From: Frateuria_A sp035944355
GTDB taxonomy: Bacteria > Pseudomonadota > Gammaproteobacteria > Xanthomonadales > Rhodanobacteraceae
DNA length: 64,000 nt
Direction: 5' to 3'
Assembly (NCBI RefSeq): GCF_035944355.1
Contig: NZ_DASZBH010000009.1
Location: 1 to 64,000, forward strand
Within the stretch, counting starts at the first letter, position 1, and every line of letters starts with the position of its first letter. The notes beneath the pieces were generated by a model, which was given only the letters and a program-made list of their open reading frames with translations, did not search any database and was not told where the DNA came from. Positions 52,827 through 62,115 of this stretch are shown here, piece by piece. Made by a program: the position numbers and the translations under genes.

Positions 52827-54038
52827 TTACTTGCGCTTGCCGTTCAGGCCGGCGTCGGCGCGCAGCGCCTCGGCCTTGTCGGTCTTCTCCCACGAGAACG
52901 CGGTGAAGGTGGAGCCGTCGGCGGCCTTCATCTCGTAGGGCTGGCGGCCGAAGTGGCCGTAGCTGGCGGTCTGCTGGTACATCGGGTGGATCAGGTCCAG
53001 CATCTTGATGATGCCGTACGGACGCAGGTCGAAGTGCTTGCGGATCAGCTTCTCGATCTTCTCGTCCGAGATCTTGCCCGTACCGAAGGTGGTCACCGAG
53101 ATCGAGGTCGGCTCGGCCACGCCGATGGCGTAGGACACCTGCACCTCGCAGCGGTCGGCCAGGCCGGCGGCCACGATGTTCTTGGCCACGTAGCGCGCCG
53201 CATAGGCGGCCGAGCGGTCGACCTTGGACGGATCCTTGCCCGAGAACGCGCCGCCGCCGTGGCGGGCCCAGCCGCCGTAGGTGTCGACGATGATCTTGCG
53301 GCCGGTCAGGCCGCAGTCGCCCACCGGGCCGCCGATCACGAACTTGCCGGTCGGGTTGATGTGGAACTTGGTGCCCTTGTGCAGCAGCTTGGCCGGCAGC
53401 ACGGGCTTCAGGATCTCCTCGCGCACCGCCTCGATCAGGTCCTTCTGCTTGACGCCCGGATCGTGCTGGGTCGAGAGCACGACCGCGTCGATCGCGACGG
53501 CCGCGTCGTTCTCGTAGCGCAGGGTCACCTGGCTTTTGGCGTCCGGGCGCAGCCACGGCAGCGGCGAATTCTTCTTCTTGCGGATCTTGGCCTGCTGCTC
53601 GACCAGGCGGTGCGAGTAGTAGATCGCCGCCGGCATGAAGTCCTTCGTCTCATTGGTGGCGTAGCCGAACATCAGGCCCTGGTCGCCGGCGCCCTGTTCC
53701 TCGGGCTTCTTGCGGTCCACGCCCTGGTTGATGTCGGGCGACTGCTTGCCGATCAGGTTGAGCACGCCGCAGGTGGCGCCGTCGAAGCCGACGTCGGAGG
53801 AGTCGTAGCCGATGTCCAGGATCACCTTGCGGGTCAGGCCTTCCAGGTCGATCCAGGCGGAGGTGGTGATCTCGCCGGCGACGATGGCCACGCCGGTCTT
53901 CACCATCGTCTCGCACGCCACGCGTGCGCGCGGGTCCTGCGCGAGGATCGCGTCGAGGACGGCGTCGGAAATCTGGTCGGCGACCTTGTCGGGATGGCCT
54001 TCGGAGACCGACTCGGAGGTGAAGAGGTAGTTGCTCAT
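52827..54038 (-). CDS. metK: S-adenosylmethionine synthetase
   Basis: The 403-residue protein starts MSNYLFTSESVSEGHPDKVADQ and contains the GGGAFSGKDPSKVDRSAAYAAR loop and DQGLMFGYA, the standard MetK signatures. It makes SAM from ATP and methionine and closes the methyl cycle with ahcY and metF in this window. Start 54038 has GGAAGGA upstream; the 36-codon extension is not conserved. The promoter at 54086-54114 resembles that of ahcY. No riboswitch is visible in the leader of about 40 nt. Confidence 0.97.
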   Translation of the reverse strand: MSNYLFTSESVSEGHPDKVADQISDAVLDAILAQDPRARVACETMVKTGVAIVAGEITTSAWIDLEGLTRKVILDIGYDSSDVGFDGATCGVLNLIGKQSPDINQGVDRKKPEEQGAGDQGLMFGYATNETKDFMPAAIYYSHRLVEQQAKIRKKKNSPLPWLRPDAKSQVTLRYENDAAVAIDAVVLSTQHDPGVKQKDLIEAVREEILKPVLPAKLLHKGTKFHINPTGKFVIGGPVGDCGLTGRKIIVDTYGGWARHGGGAFSGKDPSKVDRSAAYAARYVAKNIVAAGLADRCEVQVSYAIGVAEPTSISVTTFGTGKISDEKIEKLIRKHFDLRPYGIIKMLDLIHPMYQQTASYGHFGRQPYEMKAADGSTFTAFSWEKTDKAEALRADAGLNGKRK

Positions 54039-54085
54039 CGCGGGATATATCCTTCCTTTCGGATACAGAGATAAAGAAGCCGCGC

Positions 54086-54114
54086 ATGATACACGCGGCG
54101 GCGTCGGTTTGCAG
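54086..54114 (-). promoter_or_regulatory. Promoter of metK
   Basis: Minus-strand TATCAT (54086-54091) with CTGCAA (54109-54114) at 17-bp spacing and a GCGC discriminator, nearly the same layout as the ahcY promoter. Confidence 0.65.
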
Positions 54115-54238
54115 GCCAGCCTACTATTCCGGGGTGAAGCTTGCATGCCCGTTCAGGCGGCGGACGGCTGGACGGCCAAACGGGCCCGGTTGTTCGATCG
54201 TCGTTGCGCGGCGCGGTCCGTGACGCGGGATCTGCTTT

Positions 54239-54257
54239 CTCTCCCCGGCGGGGAGAG
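54239..54257. repeat. Dispersed CTCTCC...GGAGAG palindrome
   Basis: Perfect 8-bp arms CTCTCCCC / GGGGAGAG around GGC, 20 bp after the dusB stop on the minus strand. Confidence 0.65.
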
Positions 54258-54276
54258 GGCTCGTATCGGCGGAGGG

Positions 54277-55263
54277 TCAGGCCGCGACGCGCTGGAGCTC
54301 GCCCAGGCCCGCGAAGTATTCGGCGGTCAGGCGCAGTTGGTCGGCGGCGGTTTCCGCCCGGTTGACCACATGCCGGAACGCCGCGTTCTCCGGCCGGTCC
54401 TTGGCGTACCAGCCCAGGTGCTTGCGTGCGATGCGCACGCCCGCAGGCTCGCCGTAAAAGGCGTACAGGTGTTCCAGGTGCCCGAGCAGGATGGCGGCGA
54501 CCTCGGCCGGACCGGGTTCGGGCAACTTCTGGCCGGTGGCCAGGTAGTGCGCGACCTCGCGGAAGATCCACGGCCGCCCCTGCGCGCCGCGGCCGATCAT
54601 CACGGCATCCGCGCCGGTGGCCTCGAGCACATGGCGGGCGCGCTCGGGCGTGGTGATGTCGCCGTTGGCGAGCACCGGAATGCGCACCGCGGCCTTCACC
54701 GCGGCGATGGTCTCGTACTCGGCCTCGCCCTCGTACTTGTCCGCGCGGGTACGCCCGTGCACCGAGAGCGCGGCGATGCCGCTGTCCTCGGCGATGCGGG
54801 CAATGGTGAGGGCGTTCTTGTGCTCGCGGTCCCAGCCCGTGCGGATCTTCAAGGTCACCGGCACCCCGACCGCCTCGGCCACCGCCTTGCAGATGCGCGC
54901 CACCAGCGGCTCGTCCTGCAGCAGCGCCGAGCCCGACCACACGTTGCACACCTTCTTGGCCGGGCAACCCATGTTGATGTCGACGATCTGCGCACCGTTG
55001 GCCACGTTGAAGCGCGCCGCCTCGGCCAGCATCGCCGGATCGTAGCCGGCAATCTGCACGCTGACCGGCTCGGGCTCGCCCGCGTGGTCCATGCGGTGCA
55101 GCGACTTGCGCGTGTGCCAGAGCTTGGGATCGGCGGTGGTCATCTCCGACACGGCCAGGCCCGCGCCCAGCCGTTTGCACAGCAGGCGGAAAGGCTTGTC
55201 GGTGACCCCGGCCATGGGCGCGAGCACCACGGGCGGGTCGATGCGGTAGGGGCCGATCTGCAT
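54277..55263 (-). CDS. dusB: tRNA-dihydrouridine synthase B
   Basis: The 328-residue flavoprotein begins MQIGPYRIDPPVVLAPMAGVTDKPFR and has catalytic Cys100 in NMGCPAKKVCN and the FMN motif ANGDI. It reduces specific uridines in the tRNA D-loop. In enterobacteria dusB heads an operon with fis; here no fis follows, and the gene downstream is metK after 240 bp. A possible Fur site lies about 90 bp upstream. Confidence 0.93.
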   Translation of the reverse strand: MQIGPYRIDPPVVLAPMAGVTDKPFRLLCKRLGAGLAVSEMTTADPKLWHTRKSLHRMDHAGEPEPVSVQIAGYDPAMLAEAARFNVANGAQIVDINMGCPAKKVCNVWSGSALLQDEPLVARICKAVAEAVGVPVTLKIRTGWDREHKNALTIARIAEDSGIAALSVHGRTRADKYEGEAEYETIAAVKAAVRIPVLANGDITTPERARHVLEATGADAVMIGRGAQGRPWIFREVAHYLATGQKLPEPGPAEVAAILLGHLEHLYAFYGEPAGVRIARKHLGWYAKDRPENAAFRHVVNRAETAADQLRLTAEYFAGLGELQRVAA

Positions 55264-55352
55264 CGGCCTATTGTAGGGCGTCCCAGACGCTCAACCGCGC
55301 CGCTTGGTGTGTGCGCGCCAGAACATGACGCCGGCGGGGATGCGCACGTTGT

Positions 55353-55367
55353 TAAAAATAATTCTCA
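55353..55367 (-). promoter_or_regulatory. Candidate Fur box upstream of dusB
   Basis: On the minus strand TGAGAATTATTTTTA matches 11 of 14 fixed positions of the 7-1-7 Fur model (TGATAAT-N-ATTATCA). It is a rare AT-rich island in the GC-rich gap between the permease gene and dusB. Confidence 0.4.
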
Positions 55368-55392
55368 ACAAACAGGCGGGCGCGACAGTTCG

Positions 55393-56661
55393 TCAGATGC
55401 CCACCTGCTGCCCCAGGTTCGCCCGCGCCGCGTTTTCGGGGATGTGCTTGTGGCGGAACAGGACCACGAACAGCACCGCCACCACCAGCGCGTAGCCGGC
55501 GAAGCTCAGCCAGATGCCGTGCCATTGCAGGGCGCCGTCCGGCGCCGTGAATAACCGCTCGATCACCTGCCCGCTGATGGAACTTCCCAGCACCGCGCCC
55601 ACGCCGTTGGTCATCAGCATGAACAGGCCCTGCGCGCTGGCGCGGATCTTCGGGTCGGCCTGGCCCTCCACGAACAGGGAGCCGGAGATGTTGAAGAAAT
55701 CGAACGCCATGCCGTAGACGATGTTCGACATCACGATCATCCACAGCAGTTCGGCCGGGTTGCCGTAGGCGAACAGGCCGAAGCGCAGCACCCAGGCGAC
55801 CATGCTGATCAGCATCACGGTCTTGATGCCGAAGCGCTTCAAGAAGAACGGGATCGCCAGGATGAACAGCGTTTCGGACATCTGCGAGATCGACAGCACG
55901 ATGTTCGGGTAGCGCACCGTGATCAGGCCCTTGTACGCGTCGACCTTGCCGAAGTCGTGCAGGAAAGTGTCGCCGTAGGCGTTGGTCAGCTGCAGCGCCG
56001 CGCCCAGCGCCATCGCGAACAGGAAGAACACCGCCATCTTGTAGTTCTTGAACAGCGCGAACGAGCGCAGCCCGAGCACGTCCACCATCGAGGTGTGGCG
56101 CGTGTCGCGCGGCGGGCAGGCCGGCAGCGAGAAGGCATAAAGGCCCAGCAGCGCCGAGGCGAGGCCGGCGATGTGGAACTGCTCGGGCGAGGTCTCGATG
56201 TGCAGCAGGCTGATCGCCCACATCGCGACGATGAAGCCCACCGTGCCCCACACGCGGATCGGCGGGTACACCTTGACGATGTCCACGCCCTCGGTCTTGA
56301 GCGCGTTGTAGGCCACCGTGATCGACAGTGCGATGGTCGGCATGTAGAAGCACATGTTGACCAGCATCACCCAGAACAGCGTGGCCGGATTGTCGATCGT
56401 GGGCACGATGAAAAGCATCGCCGCGCCGCCCAGGTGCAGCACGCCGTAGAGGCGCTCGGCGTTGATCCACTTGTCCGCGATGACGCCGGTGATCGCCGGC
56501 ATGAACAGCGAGGCGATGCCCATGGTCGAAAAAATCGCGCCGAATTCGGCGCCGCCCCAGTGGCGGGTCTGGAACCAGTAGGCGCCGATGGTGGTGAGCC
56601 AGGAACCCCAAACGAAGAACTGCAGGAAGTTCATCGCGATCAGACGCAGCTTGATGTTCAT
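55393..56661 (-). CDS. MFS transporter, nucleoside:H+ symporter-like
   Basis: The 422-residue protein has twelve predicted membrane segments and begins MNIKLRLIAMNFLQFFVWGSWLTTIGAYW, the opening pattern of the NupG/XapB family. MGIASLFMPAITGVIADKWINAERLY is the conserved loop 2-3 motif. It would import nucleosides with protons. Start at 56661 has AGGG upstream. Divergent from the LysE-type gene. Confidence 0.88.
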   Translation of the reverse strand: MNIKLRLIAMNFLQFFVWGSWLTTIGAYWFQTRHWGGAEFGAIFSTMGIASLFMPAITGVIADKWINAERLYGVLHLGGAAMLFIVPTIDNPATLFWVMLVNMCFYMPTIALSITVAYNALKTEGVDIVKVYPPIRVWGTVGFIVAMWAISLLHIETSPEQFHIAGLASALLGLYAFSLPACPPRDTRHTSMVDVLGLRSFALFKNYKMAVFFLFAMALGAALQLTNAYGDTFLHDFGKVDAYKGLITVRYPNIVLSISQMSETLFILAIPFFLKRFGIKTVMLISMVAWVLRFGLFAYGNPAELLWMIVMSNIVYGMAFDFFNISGSLFVEGQADPKIRASAQGLFMLMTNGVGAVLGSSISGQVIERLFTAPDGALQWHGIWLSFAGYALVVAVLFVVLFRHKHIPENAARANLGQQVGI

Positions 56662-56972
56662 GGAGCCCTGTTTCGCATGTGCTTTTCCCCTGCAAAGCCG
56701 CGGAAACCGCCCTTGGCCGCAAAGCTCGGCAGGTTAGAGAATCGGCTGCGGACGGGCAAGGCGCGGCGCAGCGCGGCACGGTCGGCGCGCGCGTGCTTGG
56801 GCATCGCGTCGGCGGGCGCTCGCCCATGCGATGGTGCGCAGGCAAAAGCCGCATCACCGCGAGCAGGAAACAACGCTTCTCGGTCCCGCTCACGCACTGG
56901 ATCTACGCGTCGCGGACGACGCCGGAACGGCGGCGGCCTAAACTCGTTCGTCCATTCGCGTGCCAGGCGCCC
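56662..56972. promoter_or_regulatory. Divergent intergenic region, permease / LysE-type exporter
   Basis: 311 bp without a supported gene. A TAAACT box at about 56939 may be the -10 of the LysE-type gene. No repeats or strong hairpins were noted. Confidence 0.35.
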
Positions 56973-57593
56973 ATGAATCTGTTCCTCACCATCGCCATCG
57001 TCCATCTGGTCGCCTTGCTCAGTCCGGGACCGGACTTCTTCTTCGTCTCGCAGGCCGCCGTCAGCCGCTCGCGCCGGCAGGCGCTGTTCGGTGTGCTCGG
57101 CATCACCCTGGGCATCACGCTGTGGTCGGCCCTGGCGCTGCTCGGGCTGCAGCTGGTGCTGCACCGGCTGGCGTGGCTGCAGCAGCTGATCGCCGTCGGC
57201 GGCGGTCTGTACCTCCTGTGGATGGGGCTGCGCATGCTGCGCGGCGCATTCACGCATGCGCCGGCGGTGCACGGCGAAGCCAGGGCCGCGCCCGGCGGCG
57301 AACTGGCCACGCTGCGCGCAGGCTTGTTGACCAACCTGGCCAATCCGAAGGTGGTGGTTTATTTCGGCAGCGTGTTCTCGGCCTTCCTGGGCGATCGCGT
57401 GAGCGCGGCGGCTCGCTGGGGCCTGTGGGCGCTGATCGTGGCCGAGACCTTCGCCTGGTTCGCCCTGGTGGCCGCGTTCTTCGCGCTGCCGGCGATGCGG
57501 CGGGGCTACCTGCGGCTGGCGCGCTGGATCGACGGCCTGGCCGGCGCGGTGTTCGTCGCCTTCGGCCTGCACCTGCTCTTCGCCCGCCGCTGA
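56973..57593 (+). CDS. LysE family amino-acid exporter
   Basis: The 206-residue protein has five or six membrane segments and the family hallmarks LLSPGPDFFFVSQAAVSRSRRQAL near the N-terminus and GLLTNLANPKVVVYFGSVF in the centre. Members export lysine, threonine, homoserine lactones or other amino acids. ATG at 56973 has AGGCG upstream. A 98-codon upstream extension is open but not coding. Substrate not predictable. Converges on the glycosylase-like gene. Confidence 0.9.
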   Translation: MNLFLTIAIVHLVALLSPGPDFFFVSQAAVSRSRRQALFGVLGITLGITLWSALALLGLQLVLHRLAWLQQLIAVGGGLYLLWMGLRMLRGAFTHAPAVHGEARAAPGGELATLRAGLLTNLANPKVVVYFGSVFSAFLGDRVSAAARWGLWALIVAETFAWFALVAAFFALPAMRRGYLRLARWIDGLAGAVFVAFGLHLLFARR

Positions 57594-57612
57594 CCGACGC
57601 CGCAAGCGACGC

Positions 57613-58215
57613 CTAGCGACGGGTCGCCGGGTGGGCGAGCGCGCGGGCGACGCGGTCGCGCAGCACCGGCAGCAACTCCGCGGCGAACCACGGGTTGCGT
57701 TTGGTCCACAGCTGGTTGCGCGGGCTCGGATGCGGCAGCGGCAGCACGCCCTGGGCGAGGTGGGCGCGCCACGCTTGCACTGTGTCGGTCAGGCTGGCTG
57801 CCGCCAGTGAACCGAGCAGACCGACCTGCGCGTAGCGGCCGATCGCCAGGGTCAGCTCCACCTTCTTCAGCAACGGCAGCAGGCGCGGGTGCCAGGTGGG
57901 CGCGCACTCGCGGCGTGGCGGCAGGTCCGCACCGCGTGCGCTGCCGGGAAAGCAGAACCCCATCGGCACGATCGCGATACGCCGCGCGTCGTAGAAGGTG
58001 GCCTTGTCCACGCCCAGCCAGTCGCGCAGGCGGTCGCCGCTCGCGTCGTCGAACGGCACGCCGCTCGCGTGCACCTTGCGTCCGGGTGCCTGGCTGACGA
58101 TCAGCAGGCGTGCGCTGGCTGAGGCCTGCAGCACCGGCCGCACGCCGTGCGGCAACTGCGCGGCGCACAGCTGGCAGGCGCGGATTTCGTCGAGCGGGCG
58201 GTCGAGTTCGCTCAT
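57613..58215 (-). CDS. Uracil-DNA glycosylase superfamily protein
   Basis: The 200-residue protein has CQLC near residue 14, VSQAPGRKVHASGVPFDDASGDRL in place of motif A (GEAPG-like) and HPSPRN near 161 as motif B, the pattern of the broad UDG family (COG1573/PF03167). The two N-terminal Cys resemble half of an iron-sulfur cluster site; other Cys are at about 90 and 105. Uracil excision is not certain because the motif A acid is absent. It overlaps no neighbour. Confidence 0.82.
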   Translation of the reverse strand: MSELDRPLDEIRACQLCAAQLPHGVRPVLQASASARLLIVSQAPGRKVHASGVPFDDASGDRLRDWLGVDKATFYDARRIAIVPMGFCFPGSARGADLPPRRECAPTWHPRLLPLLKKVELTLAIGRYAQVGLLGSLAAASLTDTVQAWRAHLAQGVLPLPHPSPRNQLWTKRNPWFAAELLPVLRDRVARALAHPATRR

Positions 58216-58264
58216 GCGCCGGCATCCATGCGGGTGGCTGGTGGCGCATGTCGCACGCTAGGCG

Positions 58265-59635
58265 TCATGGCAACAGCTTGCCCGGGTTGAGAATGGCGTC
58301 GGGGTCGAATGCGTGCTTCACGCCGCGCATCAGCGCCAGCGTCGCCGGCTCCAGCGCCAGCGGCATGAATTCGCGCTTGCTGCGGCCGATGCCGTGCTCG
58401 CCGGAGAGCGTGCCTTCCAGCTCGACCACCAGCGCGAACACCTCGGCCAGGCAGGCGTGCGCGCGTCCGCGTTCGGCCGCGTCGCGCGGCAGCAGGTTGA
58501 CGTGCAGGTTGCCGTTGCCGGCATGGCCGAAGCTGACGATCAGCACCTCGTGCCTGGCGGCCAGTCGCCGGATGCCCTCGACCAGCGCGGGCAGACGGCT
58601 GACCGGCACCACCACGTCCTCGTTGATCTTGTCCGGGGCGATCGTGCGCTGTGCCGGAGAAAGCGCCTTGCGTGCGGCCCACAGCCGTTGCGCCTCGTCG
58701 GCGTCGGCAGCCACGTGCAGTGTCTCCAGGCCTTCGCCGCGGGCGGCGTCGGCGACCGCGGCCACCGCGGCGTGGAGCGCGTCCGGCTCGCCGTCGACTT
58801 CGATCATCAGCAGCGCGCCGGCCAGCGGCACCGCGTCGCCGGCGTGGGCGTGGGCGAGCCGCAGCGCCGTCTCGTCAATGAATTCCAGCGCGCACGGCGT
58901 CACCGGCTGGCCCATGATGCGCGCCACTGCCTGTGCGGCGGCGCCGACGTCGCGGTAGGTCGCGCGCAGGGTGCGGATGGTCGAGGGCCGGGGCGTGAGC
59001 TTGAGGGTGGCCTCGGTGATGAGCGCCAGCGTGCCTTCCGAGCCGATCAGCAGGCGGGTGAGGTCGTAGCCGGTGGCGCCCTTGCTGGTGTAGGTGCCGC
59101 AGCGGAAGCCCTCGCCGCTGCCGGCCACCGCGCGCAGGCCCAGCGTGTTCTCGCGTGGCGTTCCGTATTTAACGGCGCGCGGCCCCGCCGAGTTGCAAGC
59201 CAGATTGCCGCCGATGCTGCACCAGGGCGAAGAGGTCGGATCGGGCGGCCAGAACAGCCCGTGCGGAGCCAGCGCACGCTGCAGGTCGCCGTTGAGCACG
59301 CCCGGTTCGACCACCGCCAGGCGGTCGGCCGGGTCGATGCGCAGGATGCGGTTCATCCGCTCGAAGCTCGCCACCACGCCGCCTTCCACCGGCACCGTCG
59401 CGCCGGTGGTGTTGCTGCCGCGCCCGCGCGCGACCAGCGACACCCGATGCGCGCGGCAGGCGCGCACGAGGGCCTCGACCTGCGCGTGCGTGGTGGGAAA
59501 CACCACGGCATCGGGCGGCGCGTTGAGGCGCGAGTTGTCGTAGGCGTAGGCGAGGCGCTCGGCCAGGCCGGTCGAGCAGGCGGCGGGGCCGAAGATCGCG
59601 TGCAGCGCGTCGGTCAGGGGAGCGGGCAATGGCAT
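58265..59635 (-). CDS. FAD-linked oxidase (D-lactate/glycolate dehydrogenase type)
   Basis: The 456-residue protein has the PCMH-type FAD-binding half (RGRGSNTTGATVPVEGGVV, SIGGNLACNSAGPRAVKYG) and the C-terminal half ending GEHGIGRSKREFM...DPDAILNPGKLLP, which is diagnostic of the GlcD/Dld family. It oxidises a 2-hydroxy acid to a keto acid, passing electrons to the respiratory chain or another acceptor. Substrate (D-lactate, glycolate or 2-hydroxyglutarate) cannot be decided. Start 59635 chosen for the family N-terminus. Confidence 0.87.
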   Translation of the reverse strand: MPLPAPLTDALHAIFGPAACSTGLAERLAYAYDNSRLNAPPDAVVFPTTHAQVEALVRACRAHRVSLVARGRGSNTTGATVPVEGGVVASFERMNRILRIDPADRLAVVEPGVLNGDLQRALAPHGLFWPPDPTSSPWCSIGGNLACNSAGPRAVKYGTPRENTLGLRAVAGSGEGFRCGTYTSKGATGYDLTRLLIGSEGTLALITEATLKLTPRPSTIRTLRATYRDVGAAAQAVARIMGQPVTPCALEFIDETALRLAHAHAGDAVPLAGALLMIEVDGEPDALHAAVAAVADAARGEGLETLHVAADADEAQRLWAARKALSPAQRTIAPDKINEDVVVPVSRLPALVEGIRRLAARHEVLIVSFGHAGNGNLHVNLLPRDAAERGRAHACLAEVFALVVELEGTLSGEHGIGRSKREFMPLALEPATLALMRGVKHAFDPDAILNPGKLLP

Positions 59636-59719
59636 CGGGCTAGCGTAGCGCCTCGCCGAGGCGCGGGCTCGCACGCCCGATCGCGCTGCCGCTTGCCCGC
59701 GCGCACCGCAAGGCTCGCC

Positions 59720-60076
59720 TCATTCGGCTTCGAACGCGCCGCGCAACCAGTGCATGCGTGCGTCGTCGGCCGGGCCGTCGTAGCTCACCACGTCGAAACG
59801 GCATGGCCGGTGGCCGTGCTGCGGGTGCGCGGCGAGCCACAGCTGCGCGGTGCGGACGAGCTTGTCCTGCTTGCTGCGGGTGATCGAGGCGGCGGCATCG
59901 CCATGGCCGGCGCGCACGCGGTAGCGGACCTCGACGAAGACCACCGTGTCGCCCTCGCGCATGACCAGATCCAGCTCGCCGTGGCGGGTGGTGTAGTTGC
60001 GCGCCAGCGGCGTGAGCCCGGCGCGCTCCAGCTCGCGGCAGGCGCGTTGCTCGAAGGCTTCGCCGGCGGCGCGCAT
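59720..60076 (-). CDS. yraN: UPF0102 family protein YraN
   Basis: The 118-residue protein has the nuclease-like core GELDLVMREGDTVVFVEVRYR and an N-terminal GEAFEQRACRELERAGL helix, matching the YraN family with a restriction-endonuclease-like fold. Function unproven. Its start overlaps the lpoA stop (ATGA type at 60076), so it is translationally coupled to lpoA, as in many gammaproteobacteria. Confidence 0.93.
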   Translation of the reverse strand: MRAAGEAFEQRACRELERAGLTPLARNYTTRHGELDLVMREGDTVVFVEVRYRVRAGHGDAAASITRSKQDKLVRTAQLWLAAHPQHGHRPCRFDVVSYDGPADDARMHWLRGAFEAE

Positions 60077-62031
60077 CAGTGGCCGGTCGGCGCGGGCTCA
60101 GCCGAACCGGCGGGCGCCGGGAGGTTGCCGTTCTGATCCACCGGCGGCGCCGCCGAAGGCACGTCGTCCAGCTGCAGGCTGCCGCTCAGCGGGCGTGCCA
60201 GGCCATCCTGGAAACGTGCCCAGACCAGCACGCGCCGCACCCGGCCGAACTGGTCGGCCGCGAGCTGGCCGCTGGCGCCCGGCAGGTAGCTGCCGGGATG
60301 GTCACGCAACCAGTCCACGTACGGCACCAGGTTCCATGCGTCCATGCCGAAGGCGAACAATCGTGCCGAGGTGCCGCGCGCGGCGGGCAACTGGGCGGCG
60401 ATGGCATCGTGGCTGGGCAGGCCCGGCTGGGCGTCGAACAGCCAGGGCGCGTCGCAGAACTCCATGCCGTCCAGGTCGCGGTTGGCGGCCGCGTCGTCGA
60501 CGCCGGCATAGATGTGCGAGGTGCCGAACACGGGCAAGCCGATGTGCGCGATCTGCATCTGCGGCAGCAGCAGGCGCGCCTGCTCGGGGCGCATGCTGAT
60601 GAAGATGCCGGTATCCACCCCTGGCTGCGCGAGGGGCGCCACGGCGGCTGCGGTGCTGCCGGCGGGCGCGGGTGCCGAGGCGGCCGTGGTCGGTGCCGGC
60701 GATGACGTGGGCGCCGGCACGGGCATGGCCGACTTGGGCATGTTCAGGCCGCCGATGGTGTTGGCGTAGTTCACCTTGCCGGGCGGTGGCAGCGTGGCCA
60801 TGCCCGCGACGTGCCCGCCACGGGCCTCCAGTTCGGCCTTGAAGGCGCCCGCGGCGCGCTGGGCGAAATCGTCGTCGGAGACGATCACGTAGGCGCCGTG
60901 CAGGCCGCGCTCGACCATGTGGTCGGCGGCCAGCGCCCCCTCGGTTTCCGGCAGCAGGCCGAACTCGGTGGCGCCGCCGGCCGGCAGGCTCTTGTCGTCG
61001 GGGTGGTTGAGGGCGAGCAACGGCACCGGCAGCTTCGCCTGGCCGAACACGGCGGCGACCTCGGCGCGGGTGAGCGGCCCGACGATCAGTTGTGCACCGT
61101 CGCTTGCGGCCTGCTGGTAGGCCTTCAGCGCGCCGTCGGCGGTGCCGCCGCTGTCGTACACGCGCACGTTGGCGCGTGGCGCATTGTTGCGCGCGGCATC
61201 GGCGTAGGCGGCGAAGAAGCCTTCGCGTATCGCGCTGCTGGCGCCGGTGAAGTTGCCGCCCAGCGGAAGCAGCAAGGCGACGCGCGCAGGCATGCGGTAG
61301 CCCTCGCGCACGTTGGCGTTGGCGCCGGGCAGCATGGTGCCCACCGGCTGGTTGAGATCCGGCTGCGGCTGTGCGACCGGCACGCCGAGCTGGGTGAGCG
61401 CCTCGTTGATCCAGGGCAGCATGCGATCGCCTGCCTTCATGGCGGCGCCGCGGCGCTTGAGCGGTTCGGCGCCGAGGCGGCCGAGCAGGTCGAGGATCTG
61501 CTTGCGGTTCTGCGTATGGTCCAGGCCTTCCAGCTGGGGATCCATCTGCACGCGGGTGCGCGCCGCGCCCCACAGGTCCCCGCTGGCTGCCATGGCCTGT
61601 GCGCGCAGTTCGAGCAGGCGCAATTCGAGCGCGGGCGGGACCGGCGTCGGCTGGGTGGTCAGCTCAAGCGCGGTATGCGCGTCGTGGTGGGCGAGCGCCA
61701 GTTCCGCGCGGAGCAGGTCGTAGCGGGCGGCGTCCTCGCCCTGCAGGCGCGCCCGGCGCACCTGATCCAGCAGCGGGGCGGCCCGCTCCAGGGCGCCTTC
61801 CTCGCGGTAGACCTCGGCGGCCAGTACGCGATAGTGGTCCTGATCACCCGTCTGCTGCGCGAGGGCGAGATAGGCCTGCGCCGCCTGGTCGAACTGGCCC
61901 TGCCGCACGAGCTGTTCGGCTTGCTGCGCAGCGGCCAGTTCCTGCGGCGAGCGGGTGACTGCCGTCGGCACGCAGGCGCCCACACCCAGGGCGATCAGCA
62001 GGCCGAGGCCGGCGGCGCGGAGCAGTCGCAT
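60076..62031 (-). CDS. lpoA: LppC/LpoA-like penicillin-binding protein activator, lipoprotein
   Basis: The 651-residue protein has a lipoprotein signal with lipobox GVGAC (Cys20), an N-terminal helical TPR-like domain (about 30-220) and a C-terminal periplasmic-binding-protein fold (about 250-600, with VALLLPLGGNFTGASSAIREGFFAAY). This two-domain layout is LpoA, the outer-membrane activator of PBP1A. A Pro/Ala-rich insert (PVPAPTSSPAPTTAASAPAP) lies in the second domain. Transcribed leftward from a region shared with rsmI. Confidence 0.9.
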   Translation of the reverse strand: MRLLRAAGLGLLIALGVGACVPTAVTRSPQELAAAQQAEQLVRQGQFDQAAQAYLALAQQTGDQDHYRVLAAEVYREEGALERAAPLLDQVRRARLQGEDAARYDLLRAELALAHHDAHTALELTTQPTPVPPALELRLLELRAQAMAASGDLWGAARTRVQMDPQLEGLDHTQNRKQILDLLGRLGAEPLKRRGAAMKAGDRMLPWINEALTQLGVPVAQPQPDLNQPVGTMLPGANANVREGYRMPARVALLLPLGGNFTGASSAIREGFFAAYADAARNNAPRANVRVYDSGGTADGALKAYQQAASDGAQLIVGPLTRAEVAAVFGQAKLPVPLLALNHPDDKSLPAGGATEFGLLPETEGALAADHMVERGLHGAYVIVSDDDFAQRAAGAFKAELEARGGHVAGMATLPPPGKVNYANTIGGLNMPKSAMPVPAPTSSPAPTTAASAPAPAGSTAAAVAPLAQPGVDTGIFISMRPEQARLLLPQMQIAHIGLPVFGTSHIYAGVDDAAANRDLDGMEFCDAPWLFDAQPGLPSHDAIAAQLPAARGTSARLFAFGMDAWNLVPYVDWLRDHPGSYLPGASGQLAADQFGRVRRVLVWARFQDGLARPLSGSLQLDDVPSAAPPVDQNGNLPAPAGSAEPAPTGH

Positions 62032-62115
62032 GGAGTGTCCCTTGGTCGTGATCGACATGGTGAGCGATCATAGCCGATCGTGCCGCGCGCCCTTTGCGCG
62101 CCATTTGGAGTTTCG

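Noticed and set aside
54039..54085. Possible SAM riboswitch in the metK leader
   Set aside because: The leader between the -10 box and the start is only about 47 nt and lacks the core of any known SAM riboswitch class; only a small ATCC/GGAT stem is seen.
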